From the NCBI GenBank assembly GCA_963725315.1, contig CAVRYA010000004.1:372001-436000 (forward strand): DNA of 64,000 bases, in the 5' to 3' direction. Shown here piece after piece: positions 35,229-44,564 of the stretch. This DNA is from JBBRHQ01 sp963725315. Its GTDB lineage: Bacteria; Actinomycetota; Thermoleophilia; Solirubrobacterales; 70-9. A program made the translations under genes and the position numbers. Numbering within the stretch: the stretch's first letter is position 1; each line of letters begins with the position of its first letter. The notes under the pieces were generated by a model. It made no database searches and was not told where the DNA came from. It saw only the letters and a program-made list of their open reading frames with translations.

Positions 35229-35970
35229 GTGAGACGCGCGCGCGCTCGCCGCCCTCGCGGCGGCCCTGGCCGCCGCTCTCGCATTCGCGCCTGGAGCCGG
35301 GGCCGCCAACACGCCGGGTCTCGATCGCCAACTACGAATGGTCGAAGCCTGAGGTCCACATCGACCTCGGCGAGAAGGTCACCTGGGACTGGCTCGGGCC
35401 CCGACCTCGCCCACTCGGTCACCGGCATCTCGGCCAACGACAAGGGCTGGGACTCCGACCCGACGACCGACGCCTGCCGAGGCACCCGCTCGGCGACACC
35501 TATCACGCTCGCAGTTCGACCACCCCGGGCACCTATCTCTTCCAGTGCAAGCTGCACGCCTTCGTCGCCGGCGAGGTGGTCGTCTCCTCGACCCCCGGCG
35601 ATCCCGGTGACCGAGCCCGATCCCGTGCCCGAGATCAACTTCGACCTGAAGGCGCCGATCGTCGGCTCGCTGCGCCTCGACAGCAACATCTTCGGCCGCG
35701 GCGGAACCGGGATGCACTTCGCCCTCGACGAGCGCACCGTAGTCGACGCCGAGTACTACCGCCTCGACGAGCGGTGGCAGGCGCCGCTTCGCCGGCTGGG
35801 CGCAGTGGGGCGGCCATGTCGGCTTCAACGACGTCCGCTTCGGCGCGCCGCGCAAGCACTTCCGCGCCCGCCCCGGCCGTTACGTCGCCGACATCCGGGG
35901 CATTGACCGGAGCGCCAACGAGAGCAAGCCGAAGACTCGCCGCTTCCGCATCGTCGAGCCGCGCCCCTAG
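35229..35970 (+). pseudogene. second secreted cupredoxin with C-terminal extension, frameshifted
   Basis: A GTG 2 nt after the oxidase stop opens a signal peptide (ALAALAAALAAALAFAPGAGA). The plastocyanin-like domain follows: VSIANYEWSKPEVHIDLGEK, first ligand in GPDLAHSVTGIS, and the Cys-His loop HPGTYLFQCKLHAFVAGEVV. The C-terminal ~110 residues (NFDLKAPIVGSLRLDSNIFG; RPGRYVADIRGIDRSANESK) form an unassigned beta domain ending IVEPRP. Several single-base shifts break the frame. It probably works with the oxidase upstream as electron donor or acceptor. Confidence 0.6.
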
Positions 35971-35988
35971 AAGGCCTTTCCCGCGGCT

Positions 35989-36012
35989 CCTGTCACGGAT
36001 GGGACCCACCAT
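35989..36012 (+). repeat. REP-like repeat, copy A
   Basis: These 24 bp match the reverse complement of 37061-37084 with one mismatch. The copy lies directly upstream of the -10 box of the gene at 36027. Confidence 0.85.
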
Positions 36013-36013
36013 G

Positions 36014-36019
36014 TAGCGT
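36014..36019 (+). promoter_or_regulatory. -10 element TAGCGT in the string GTAGCGTTTC
   Basis: The box lies 7 nt before the ATG at 36027 and 1 nt after repeat copy A. Confidence 0.55.
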
Positions 36020-36026
36020 TTCCCCC

Positions 36027-36899
36027 ATGGCCCGGCTGGGAGCGATTGCGCTGGTCTCGATCCTCGCCCTGCTGGCCTGCTCGCCGGCCGCCGGCGCGTT
36101 CCAGGTAAAGGCGAGCAAGCGGATCAAGGGGCCGCTCGCGACGGCTCGGGTCGAGGCCAAGTGCCCGCGGGGGACCCGCGCCACCGGGGGCGGCTTCCGC
36201 CAGACCCCGCCGACCGTCACCACCCTCGGGGTCGTGTTCGAGTCGCGCAAGATCGGCCAGCGCACGTGGCGCTCCTCGGTGCAGCTGGCCGACAAGGGGA
36301 CGGCGACCGGCAGGGTGAAGGTCACGAGCTTCGCCTACTGCCGGGCCGGCGCCTCCCCGACCACCGCCGCTTCGAAGACGGTCACGCTGGCCACCTCGAA
36401 CCAGATCGGTTCGGCGACGGCGGCCTGCCCGGGCGGCAAGGAAGCGATCGCCGGCGGCTTCGAGACCCCACTCCCGGGGATCTCCGGCACCGCCGGCACC
36501 CGCAACCAGATCACCGGCTCGGCTCGCAAGGGGAAGGGGGGCTGGAAGGTGCAGGCGGTCAGCGGCGTCTTCGGCGCGGCCAGCCACACCGCCTACGTCT
36601 ACTGCGCCAGGCGGGGCGCCGATTCGGTCCGGGCGGGAAAGGGCAAGGTGCGAAACCCGGCCAACGCGACCAAGTTCAACAAGGGCACGGCGCTCTCGGC
36701 CCCCTGCCCTGGCAGGCAGACGCCGCTCTCCGGCGGCTTCAAGCAGTCGCCGATCACCTTCGATCCCTTCAAGCTCACCCTCGCCTACCCCTTCGCCTCC
36801 TTCGGCAGGGGCGAGCGCTGGAAGGCCGGCGCGGTGCAGGCCGGCGGCACCACAAAACCCGCCGTCACCACCCTCAGGGCAATCGCCTACTGCGGCTAG
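36027..36899 (+). CDS. secreted protein with three CPxG...GGF...YC repeats, paralogue 2
   Basis: The 290-residue paralogue of the gene at 31357 has a signal peptide (LGAIALVSILALLACSPAAGA) with a Cys that could also be a lipobox-like site. Three repeats of 88-96 residues start at Cys46 (AKCPRGTRATGGGF), Cys134 (AACPGGKEAIAGGF) and Cys227 (APCPGRQTPLSGGF). They end in FAYCR (105), YVYCA (193) and IAYCG (289). Unlike its neighbours upstream its frame is unbroken. It is bracketed by REP-like repeats. The function is unknown; cell-surface or matrix structure is a guess. Confidence 0.8.
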   Translation: MARLGAIALVSILALLACSPAAGAFQVKASKRIKGPLATARVEAKCPRGTRATGGGFRQTPPTVTTLGVVFESRKIGQRTWRSSVQLADKGTATGRVKVTSFAYCRAGASPTTAASKTVTLATSNQIGSATAACPGGKEAIAGGFETPLPGISGTAGTRNQITGSARKGKGGWKVQAVSGVFGAASHTAYVYCARRGADSVRAGKGKVRNPANATKFNKGTALSAPCPGRQTPLSGGFKQSPITFDPFKLTLAYPFASFGRGERWKAGAVQAGGTTKPAVTTLRAIAYCG

Positions 36900-36995
36900 G
36901 GCCGGCCGAGGCCGCGCCACAGCATCTCCTTCCCGCAGCTGCGGCGAGTTCCGCGGAGACCGGGCACTCTCGCTGCTGGGCAGTCCACCCGGTGT

Positions 36996-37035
36996 CCCTT
37001 TCCGGCGGGTGGCATGGATGGGAGGACCCATTGCC
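36996..37035 (+). repeat. REP-like repeat, copy B
   Basis: A diverged direct copy of the element at 35989, sharing CCGGCGGGT, CATGGATGGGA and ATTGCC. It forms an inverted pair with copy C, separated by 21 bp. Confidence 0.7.
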
Positions 37036-37056
37036 GAGCACCCGCCGTGGAGCGCA

Positions 37057-37100
37057 GGCAATGGTGGGTCCCATCCATGACAGGACCCGCCGGCAGGGGC
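37057..37100 (-). repeat. REP-like repeat, copy C (inverted)
   Basis: The reverse complement carries the 24-bp core of copy A (one mismatch) extended by GCCGGCGGGT on one side and ATTGCC on the other. Paired with copy B it can form a long imperfect hairpin between two genes. Confidence 0.75.
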
Positions 37101-37122
37101 GCCTGAAGTGAATACCCGGAGC

Positions 37123-37713
37123 TCAGGAAGCCGCCGGTGCCTCCGGCGCCGAGTCGCCGAAGCTGACCTGCACCGGCTCGCGGTCGCCGGCGTCCTCGAT
37201 CTCGAAGAACTCGCGCGGGCCAAAGTCGCCCTGGTTGGCGATGATCGAGCCCGGGAACTGCTGGATCGAAGTGTTGTAGGACTGAACGTTGGAGTTGTAG
37301 ATCCGCCGCGAGGCCTGGATCTCGTCCTCGAGCTCGGAGAGCTGGCGGCTGAGCTGCTGGAAGTTCTCGGTCGCTCGCAGCTCGGGGTAGTTCTCAGCCA
37401 CGGCGCGCAGGTCGGTGAGGGCGCCGCTCAGGTTTGCCTCCGCCTGGCCGGCCTGGGCCGGCCCGCGCGCCGACATCGCGTCGGCCCGCGCCTTTGTCGC
37501 CTTCTCGAAGACCTCCTTCTCGTGCGAGGCGTAGCCCTTGACCGTCTCGACCAGGTTCGGCACGAGGTCGTGGCGGCGCTTCAGCTGCACGTCTATCCCG
37601 CTCCAGGACTCGTCCACCCGGTTCCGCGAAGCGATGATCGAGTTGCGCTTGCCGACGTAGTAGAGGACCGCCAGCACGACGATCACGGCGATGACGATGA
37701 GGGCGATGGTCAT
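37123..37713 (-). CDS. LemA family protein
   Basis: The 196-residue protein has one N-terminal membrane helix (MTIALIVIAVIVVLAVLYYVG) followed by the LemA signature NRVDESWSGIDVQLKRRHDL then VPNLVETVKGYASHE. A long helical body (ALTDLRAVAENYPELRATEN) follows, and a C-terminal PREFFEIEDA tail. LemA proteins are membrane-anchored four-helix proteins of unclear function, often beside proteases or TPM-domain proteins. AGGAG precedes the ATG. Confidence 0.93.
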   Translation of the reverse strand: MTIALIVIAVIVVLAVLYYVGKRNSIIASRNRVDESWSGIDVQLKRRHDLVPNLVETVKGYASHEKEVFEKATKARADAMSARGPAQAGQAEANLSGALTDLRAVAENYPELRATENFQQLSRQLSELEDEIQASRRIYNSNVQSYNTSIQQFPGSIIANQGDFGPREFFEIEDAGDREPVQVSFGDSAPEAPAAS

Positions 37714-37814
37714 TGAGGCTCCTGTCGGGATTGCCTTACGTACGCCATCCTAGATGAGCGATCCCGCGGTAGGGCTGAAAGTAGGATTCCCGAAACGGTA
37801 GAAGGAGAGGCTCT

Positions 37815-38231
37815 TTGGCCTATTTCAAGGACGCGCAGGAGGTCTACGACACGGTCGGCAAGATGTTCGTCCGACTCGCCCAGGACGAGGAGCTGGGGCC
37901 GAAGTTCCGCAAGGCGAACACGATCGTCCAGTACGCCTACACGGAGCCCGAGGCGACGATCACCGCGCGCCTCCAGGAGAACCAGCCGGGGGACGTCGAC
38001 TTCGGCGAGACCGAGATGGAACCCGAGGTGACGATGCGGATGAAGGCCGACACCGCCCACCGCTTCTGGCTCGGCGAGGTCAACGTGACGATGGCGATCG
38101 CCCGGGGCGAGATCAAGCCCCAGGGGCCGGTCTCGAAGATCCTCAAGCTGGTGCCGTTGACCAAGCCCGTCTTCCCCCGCTACCGGGCGCAGCTCGAGGA
38201 GGACGGTCGCCAGGACCTGATCGACGTTTGA
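37815..38231 (+). CDS. SCP2-like sterol/lipid-carrier domain protein
   Basis: The 138-residue protein has the layout of a stand-alone SCP2 domain: amphipathic strands VQYAYTEPEATITARLQ and EVTMRMKADTAHRFWLGEVN, the helix MAIARGEIKPQG and a closing helix. Such proteins bind hydrophobic ligands. The start is TTG, supported by GAAGGAGAGG 5 nt upstream. It is followed 40 bp later by a gene of unknown function on the same strand. Confidence 0.75.
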   Translation: MAYFKDAQEVYDTVGKMFVRLAQDEELGPKFRKANTIVQYAYTEPEATITARLQENQPGDVDFGETEMEPEVTMRMKADTAHRFWLGEVNVTMAIARGEIKPQGPVSKILKLVPLTKPVFPRYRAQLEEDGRQDLIDV

Positions 38232-38271
38232 TCTCGCCCGCGGACCTGACCGCTCCCCGCGAGGCGCGGGT

Positions 38272-38943
38272 TTGAGTGCCGCCGCGGACTGGGCCGACAC
38301 CGTGCGCCGCTACGGCGAGCGCAGCGGCCTCACCTACGAGCCGGTCGGCGGGATCAACCCCAAGGACGGCCCGGTCGCCCTCTGCGTCGGCGGCACCAAC
38401 CGGCTGACCGGCCGCCTCGCCGAGAACCAGGAGTTCTGGGGCGCAAGCTGCGATGCCGACGAGCGCGAGGTCGGCCGCCTCTTCAACAAGGAGGTCCTGC
38501 CGGCGGCGATCCTCGCCAAGGCCCACATGCCCGACCTGGCGAAGGTCGTCCCCGCCTTCAACGTCGAGTCCGTCGAAGGGGCGGGCGAGAAGGTCATGCA
38601 GCGGCTGGGGCGCAAGGTCGAGTTCGAGTCGATCGACTTCAACAAGCGCTTCCTCGCCACCGTTCCCAGCGAGTACGACCCGGTGGCGCTGCGCGAGCTG
38701 TTCAGCCCCGGCTTCCTCGGCTGGGTGATCTCGATCGACAACGAGATCGACTTCGGCATCAACGACCGCCAGCTCTGGTTCCTCTGGAAGCTGCGGGAGC
38801 GCTCCGAGGCGGAGCTGAAGGAGGCGCTGGCCAATGCGGGTCAGCTCTTCCGCCGGCTGCGGGCGGAGATGGAGGAGGAGGGGATCCACGCCTACCCGCC
38901 CGGCCCCTGGTTCGCCGGGCTCGAGCCCTTTCCGCCCGCGTAG
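38272..38943 (+). CDS. hypothetical protein
   Basis: I do not recognise this 223-residue soluble protein. It begins at TTG and contains a conserved-looking core: GGTNRLTGRLAENQEFWGAS, VEFESIDFNKRFLATVPSEY, ISIDNEIDFGINDRQLWFLW. It ends with a helical ERSEAELKEALANAGQLFRR segment. The central part resembles DUF3137-like proteins that recur near LemA, but this is only an impression. It follows the SCP2-like gene on the same strand. Confidence 0.7.
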   Translation: MSAAADWADTVRRYGERSGLTYEPVGGINPKDGPVALCVGGTNRLTGRLAENQEFWGASCDADEREVGRLFNKEVLPAAILAKAHMPDLAKVVPAFNVESVEGAGEKVMQRLGRKVEFESIDFNKRFLATVPSEYDPVALRELFSPGFLGWVISIDNEIDFGINDRQLWFLWKLRERSEAELKEALANAGQLFRRLRAEMEEEGIHAYPPGPWFAGLEPFPPA

Positions 38944-38949
38944 CGCGGC

Positions 38950-39921
38950 TCAGCGACCGGCCCGCGCCGCGCGCTCCCTCAGCACCCTCTTGCGGGTCTT
39001 GTAGAAGCGCACCGACTTGCGCAGGTTGCGCCGGTAGCGGGCGAGCTCGCTCTCCTTGGGCAGCTCGAAGCCGCCAACCAGTTTTTGGGGGCTCAGCGCC
39101 CAGCCCTCGCCCGCGTCGAGCAGGTCGCCGCGGACCTGGAAGTTCTCCTGCCACTTGAAGTCTGGGTCGTGGGAGTGGGCGGTGAGACAGGCGCGGCCGG
39201 GCTCCACCGGCAACCCGGAGTCGAGGTCGGTTATCGCGACCCGGCGCTCGCCGCCCAGCCAACGGACGCCGGCCCGGGCCACCAGCGGGAAGCCGTCGGG
39301 GGCGGTCCAGGCGAGGGCGGCAGTCGGGTGGCGGCCGCCCAGCTCCTCGATCCGCGCATCCCAGACCGGCTCCCCCAGCCGCGGCGCCGAGCGCGGTCGT
39401 TGAGGCTCCTCGCTGTGCCCGGAGCGGACCTCCTCCATGTGGGAGTCGAGCACCTCCGGTTCGGCGGCGCCGTTGCGCCAGACGAAGATCCGCTCCGGGC
39501 GCACCCGGATGTAGATCCGCTCGAAGTACCAGCTGAACAGGCCCTCGATCGGCTTCGGGGGCAGCATCTCGACGGTCGCCGGCAGCTTGCGGGCCGACTC
39601 GCGGCGGTAGCGCTCGCGGTTGGCGCCGAGGTCGGCGTCGTCGATCTCCGCGGTGCCCTGCACCAGGACCCTGATGCCGCTCTCGATTCCCGAGCCGGTC
39701 GCGTCGGAGAACAGCATCGCCACCCGCGGATTACGCCTCGCGTCCTCGGCCTTCTTCGGATAGCCGACGCCGGTCGTCACCTCGATCACCGGGGCGCCGT
39801 CCGTGTAGTAGGGGGTCAGCGGCCAGGCGATCGGCTGCCCGCTGGAGTCGAGGGTCACGAACTCGGTCGTGACGAACCTGGCGAAGACCTCCCGGACCTC
39901 TTGGGGGAGCGTGCCGGTCAT
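38950..39921 (-). CDS. pyridoxamine 5'-phosphate oxidase-like flavin-fold protein (two domains)
   Basis: The 323-residue protein has a PNPOx-like split barrel at the N-terminus: VTTEFVTLDSSGQPIAWPLT, then RNPRVAMLFSDATGSG and GIRVLVQGTAEIDD. A second similar unit follows from about 195 (HPTAALAWTAPDGFPLVARA). Members bind FMN, F420 or haem; the cofactor is undetermined. A TAGGTT box lies 7 nt before the ATG. It is convergent with the previous gene. Confidence 0.8.
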   Translation of the reverse strand: MTGTLPQEVREVFARFVTTEFVTLDSSGQPIAWPLTPYYTDGAPVIEVTTGVGYPKKAEDARRNPRVAMLFSDATGSGIESGIRVLVQGTAEIDDADLGANRERYRRESARKLPATVEMLPPKPIEGLFSWYFERIYIRVRPERIFVWRNGAAEPEVLDSHMEEVRSGHSEEPQRPRSAPRLGEPVWDARIEELGGRHPTAALAWTAPDGFPLVARAGVRWLGGERRVAITDLDSGLPVEPGRACLTAHSHDPDFKWQENFQVRGDLLDAGEGWALSPQKLVGGFELPKESELARYRRNLRKSVRFYKTRKRVLRERAARAGR

Positions 39922-39928
39922 TGCCTGA

Positions 39929-39934
39929 AACCTA
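39929..39934 (-). promoter_or_regulatory. -10 element (TAGGTT)
   Basis: On the minus strand it lies 7 nt before the ATG at 39921, with no Shine-Dalgarno sequence between. Confidence 0.5.
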
Positions 39935-39961
39935 CCGCGACCGGGAGTTGCCGGCGGGGGC

Positions 39962-40603
39962 TCAGGCCGGATAGTCGGGATCGCCCGGAAGCACCAGGCG
40001 GGTCTCCTCGGCGCCGCCGGTCAGCTTCGGCAGGACCGGCTCGACCGGCTCGCCCCGGCAGGCCTCGATCGCCTCCTCGGAGCTGGCGAAGGCGAGCAGC
40101 TTCTCGAGCTGCTTGACGGTCGGGAATGCCAGGTGCAGCTCGTCGGCGGCGTTGGCCTCCAGCGCGGCCCGGGGCCGGTACCAGGCGGCGTCGACGATCT
40201 CCGCCCCGTCGGGCTTCGGCGGTGCGTGCGGGGGGGCGAGGGCGAGGAAGAAGGAGGCGTCGAAGCGGGTCTTTACGAACTCGGGGGTGATCCAGCGTGC
40301 GAAGGGAACCAGCTCGGCGCCGGGCTCCAGCCTGATCCCGGCCTCCTCCTCCAGCTCGCGCAGCGCGCAGGCGCGCAGGCCGGCCTCCCCCTCGCCGTCC
40401 CCGGGGTCGACTGCGCCGCCGGGGAAGACCCAGGCGCGGGGCATGAAGGTCGCCTCGTGGCTGCGCTCGAGCAGCAGCACCTCGAGCGCCCGCTCGCCGT
40501 GCTTGGCGCCGCGTCGCAGGAGGACAACCGAGCCGGCGGGGCGAGGGGTGGAGGGCTCGCCCTCGTTGAACGCTTCCGCCGGCCCCGCGGGTGGCTCGCC
40601 CAT
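39962..40603 (-). CDS. Nudix hydrolase
   Basis: The 213-residue protein carries the Nudix box spread over GGAVDPGDGEGEAGLRACA and RELEEEAG, with the Glu residues for metal binding. An N-terminal strand region (SVVLLRRG) and the ERSHEATFMPRAWVFPGG lead-in recall the NUDT19/RNA-pyrophosphohydrolase-like coenzyme A diphosphatase group. The substrate is not determined. The start is supported by TAGGGT 6 nt upstream. Only 72 bp separate it from the divergent rubredoxin gene. Confidence 0.88.
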   Translation of the reverse strand: MGEPPAGPAEAFNEGEPSTPRPAGSVVLLRRGAKHGERALEVLLLERSHEATFMPRAWVFPGGAVDPGDGEGEAGLRACALRELEEEAGIRLEPGAELVPFARWITPEFVKTRFDASFFLALAPPHAPPKPDGAEIVDAAWYRPRAALEANAADELHLAFPTVKQLEKLLAFASSEEAIEACRGEPVEPVLPKLTGGAEETRLVLPGDPDYPA

Positions 40604-40609
40604 CTGTCC

Positions 40610-40615
40610 ACCCTA
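40610..40615 (-). promoter_or_regulatory. -10 element (TAGGGT)
   Basis: On the minus strand it lies 6 nt before the Nudix ATG at 40603. Confidence 0.5.
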
Positions 40616-40661
40616 CATCGGGGATCCCGCGCCCGGCTGCGGTCGCGACCCGGCCCTCGTC

Positions 40662-40667
40662 TATCCT
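40662..40667 (+). promoter_or_regulatory. -10 element (TATCCT)
   Basis: It lies 8 nt before the rubredoxin ATG at 40676 and fixes the start within a longer open frame. Confidence 0.5.
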
Positions 40668-40675
40668 GCGGCGCC

Positions 40676-40855
40676 ATGGAAGTCGGCGTCAAGCAGCAGT
40701 GGATCTGCACCTCCTGCGGGTTCATCTACGACCCCGCCGAAGGGGATCCCGACGGGGGTGTTCCCCCGGGAACCGCCTTCGACGACGTGCCCGACGACTG
40801 GTTCTGCCCGGTCTGCGGCGCCCGCAAGGCCGACTTCGAGCCCTACACGGACTGA
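40676..40855 (+). CDS. rubredoxin
   Basis: The 59-residue protein has two CxxC knuckles, WICTSCGFIYDP and WFCPVCGARKADFEP, that bind one iron, and the usual GDPDGGVPPGTAFDDVPDDW linker. It carries single electrons, for example to alkane hydroxylases or in peroxide defence. No partner oxidase is adjacent. The frame is open far upstream, but the TATCCT box and family length set the start. Confidence 0.95.
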   Translation: MEVGVKQQWICTSCGFIYDPAEGDPDGGVPPGTAFDDVPDDWFCPVCGARKADFEPYTD

Positions 40856-40915
40856 GCGCTCATCCCAGCAGCCCGCGCTCGCCGGGCGGGCAGGTTCGGG
40901 GCTCCGACTCGGTGT

Positions 40916-41188
40916 CTAGGCGTCGTACTGACCGCTGAGCTGCGCCGGCTGGGGCTTGCTCTTGTGCCCGGCCTCCTGGATGATCGGCGGGACCTCGGGG
41001 TCGGAGAGGAAGTTCTGGAAGCCCTCTTCATCCCAGTCGAAGAGGACCCAGACCCGGTCGTCCTGATTCGGGTCCCGGAAGACAGTCGCACCCTTGGATC
41101 CGTGCTGCTTCCGCTTCTCGGCGCCCTTGGTCGAGAAGACGCTCAAGAACTGATCGAAATCCTCGACCGTAGTCGTTGCAAGCATCAA
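40916..41188 (-). CDS. small protein, probable dimeric alpha-beta barrel, function unknown
   Basis: The 90-residue protein reads TVEDFDQFLSVFSTKGAEKR, GSKGATVFRDPNQDDRVWVL and FLSDPEVPPIIQEAGHKSKP, a ferredoxin-like alpha-beta pattern seen in ABM and antibiotic-biosynthesis-monooxygenase-like proteins. No catalytic motif is assigned. A strong AAGGAGG lies upstream; the start is TTG 41188 or the adjacent ATG 41185. Confidence 0.75.
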   Translation of the reverse strand: MMLATTTVEDFDQFLSVFSTKGAEKRKQHGSKGATVFRDPNQDDRVWVLFDWDEEGFQNFLSDPEVPPIIQEAGHKSKPQPAQLSGQYDA

Positions 41189-41287
41189 TTCTGTCCTCCT
41201 TTGTGGGAAGCGTCGTCGCGCATCGGCGACATGGCTCGCGCAGTATCGCAGCGCGCCTGCGGGCGAGGCCCCTGACGGGTGCTCGGC

Positions 41288-42532
41288 TCAGCCCTCGAGC
41301 GCCCGCTCGCGGCCGGCCCGCACCCAGGCGCGGCGGCCGAGCCAGGCGAGCAGCGCGAGCAGCGCGATCGGCGCCAGCACGGCGAGGCCGACCACGATCA
41401 CACCGGCCGCGACCGCGAGGATGCGGCCGGCGTCGCCGAGGGCGTCGCCGATCGTCCAGCGTCCGCCGCCCGAGCCGGGGAGGGCGGAGGCGTCGCCGGT
41501 CATCACCTGGACGGAGACGCGCGAGAAGTTGGCGCGGCGCCGCAGCTCGTTGAGCGAGGCGCGCAGGGCGGCGACCCGCTGACGCTGGAAGCGGAGCTGC
41601 GCCTTCGCCGATGCCCGCTCGGCGTCGGTGTCGGCATTGGCGAGCTGCTTCAGCAGCCCCTCGATCTCGGCCCTGGCGTCGCGCAGGCGCTCGCCCACGG
41701 TCACGGTCGGCGCGGTGATGTCCTCGGCGCTCTCCTGGCGGGAGCGGACCTCGGCGATCGCCGAGAGGTCGGTCAGCGCCGCGCTCAGCCGGTCGCTGGG
41801 GATGAGCAGGGAGAAGTCGGCGCTGGGCTCGCCGGAGTCGCCGTCGCTGATCGTCGAGGAGAGGACGATCCCGTCGTAGCGCCCCACCGTGGCGAACACC
41901 CGGTCGGCCGCCGGGCGCACGCCGTCGGGGTCGGTGCCGAGGACGAGCTGCGCGGAGCGCTCGACCGCGCGACGGCTCCGCTTCGAGGCGAAGGGGCCGC
42001 TGGGCGCGATCTGCTCCGCGGGGGCGGCCGCCGCCGAGTTGGCAGTCGCGGCGGGGCCGGCGCGGTCCAGCAACGCCGACCCCCGAGGCCGCTCCGCTTT
42101 AGGGCTGCCTGTTGCCGCCCCGGCCGGCGCGCCGGGGGTGTCGACGTTGGAGTCGGGCAGGGCGCCGCGGCGGCTTCCTCCCGAGTCGCCGATCTCCACG
42201 ACGGCGGTGGCGATCACCACCGCGGTGAGGGCTCCCGCCCCGGCGGTGAGCAGCATCCGCCGCGGCGGCACCGCGCCGAGGCGGGCCGCGAGCCCGGCGA
42301 AGCGGCCGCTGCGGCGGTCGCCGCCGAAGCCCTCGGCGGCGGCCGCGTCGAGCTCGGCGGCGAACCGCTGGCTCGGCGCCGGGCGCATCTCGCGCAGCTC
42401 GCTCGCCAGCTCGGCGAGCTCGGCGAGGTCCGCTTCCACCGGCCGACCGGCGAGCGCCGCCTCGAGCGCCTCCAGCTCACGCTCGACCCCGGGGTCGAAG
42501 TCGAGGGCGGGTTCGTCCCTACGGAGCTTCAT
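41288..42532 (-). CDS. DUF4349-domain membrane protein with anti-sigma-like N-terminus
   Basis: The 414-residue protein begins with a cytoplasmic helical region (about 1-90), then a membrane segment (MLLTAGAGALTAVVIATAVV). The DUF4349 domain (about 200-370) follows: VERSAQLVLG, DGIVLSSTISDGDSGEPSAD, FSLLIPSDRLSAALTDLSAI, then a coiled coil. It closes with a second membrane segment (ILAVAAGVIVVGLAVLAPIALL). It overlaps the ECF sigma gene by 14 bp, so it is probably its regulator or a linked envelope sensor (inference). Confidence 0.8.
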   Translation of the reverse strand: MKLRRDEPALDFDPGVERELEALEAALAGRPVEADLAELAELASELREMRPAPSQRFAAELDAAAAEGFGGDRRSGRFAGLAARLGAVPPRRMLLTAGAGALTAVVIATAVVEIGDSGGSRRGALPDSNVDTPGAPAGAATGSPKAERPRGSALLDRAGPAATANSAAAAPAEQIAPSGPFASKRSRRAVERSAQLVLGTDPDGVRPAADRVFATVGRYDGIVLSSTISDGDSGEPSADFSLLIPSDRLSAALTDLSAIAEVRSRQESAEDITAPTVTVGERLRDARAEIEGLLKQLANADTDAERASAKAQLRFQRQRVAALRASLNELRRRANFSRVSVQVMTGDASALPGSGGGRWTIGDALGDAGRILAVAAGVIVVGLAVLAPIALLALLAWLGRRAWVRAGRERALEG

Positions 42533-43085
42533 CGAGGACCTCCCTCAGCTTGGTGACGGCGCGGTGCAGGCGGGTGCCGGCGTTGCTCTCGCTGATCCGC
42601 AGCGTGGCGGCGATCTCGGCGTTGGAGAGGCCGGCGAAGAACTTCAGCGAGATCAGCTCGCGCTGACGCGCCGAGAGCCGCTCGAGGGCCGTGCGCAGCG
42701 CCAGGTGGCGCTCGCTCTTCTCGGCCGCCTGGTGGGCGGCGGCGCCCGGATCGGGAGGCTCGGCTGCGAGCTCGGCCCGGCGGTCGCGCCTTCTCAGCTC
42801 GTCGAGGGCGGCGTTGCGGGCGATCCCGAAGACCCAGGCCCGCGCGGTGCCGCGCTCCGGGTCGAAGCGGGAGCGCTTGCGGTAGGCGCGCTCGAAGGCC
42901 GCCGCTGTCACGTCCTCGGCAGCCGAGCGGTCGCGCAGCAGGCCGGCGACGTAGGCGTAGACCTCGTCGCGACTCGAGCGGTAGAGGCGCTCGAACGCGA
43001 GGTCGGCGTCAGCCGGCATCTCCTTGGCGGGTGCGACCAGGGTCTGGCTCACACCCCTACTACGGGCGGGCCCGCGATCCATCAC
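42519..43085 (-). CDS. ECF-type RNA polymerase sigma factor
   Basis: The 188-residue protein has sigma region 2 (FERLYRSSRDEVYAYVAGLL and then DVTAAAFERAYRKRSRFDPE) and region 4 (LERLSARQRELISLKFFAGL, then SNAEIAATLRISESNAGTRL). This is the group IV layout. Its target promoters are unknown. The start may be ATG 43085 or GTG 43052 (SQTLVAPAKEM). It is cotranscribed with the DUF4349 gene, a common sigma/anti-sigma arrangement. Confidence 0.92.
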   Translation of the reverse strand: MMDRGPARSRGVSQTLVAPAKEMPADADLAFERLYRSSRDEVYAYVAGLLRDRSAAEDVTAAAFERAYRKRSRFDPERGTARAWVFGIARNAALDELRRRDRRAELAAEPPDPGAAAHQAAEKSERHLALRTALERLSARQRELISLKFFAGLSNAEIAATLRISESNAGTRLHRAVTKLREVLDEAP

Positions 43086-43142
43086 ACCCGAGTATCGGCG
43101 CCCGGTCCCTGAGGCGTGATGCCGGAATCGATCCGGTGGCGC

Positions 43143-44499
<1,357 letters not shown>

Positions 44500-44564
44500 C
44501 GGCGCGGCCGAGATTAGTTTCCGCCCCGGCGGAACCGCGGTGGCGGAGGCCCGCGTGTGTGATG

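Noticed and set aside
35229..37223. CRISPR-like or phage-like array suggested by the repeats around 36-37 kb
   Set aside because: Only three copies, one inverted, with irregular spacing and a gene between; no cas gene is present.
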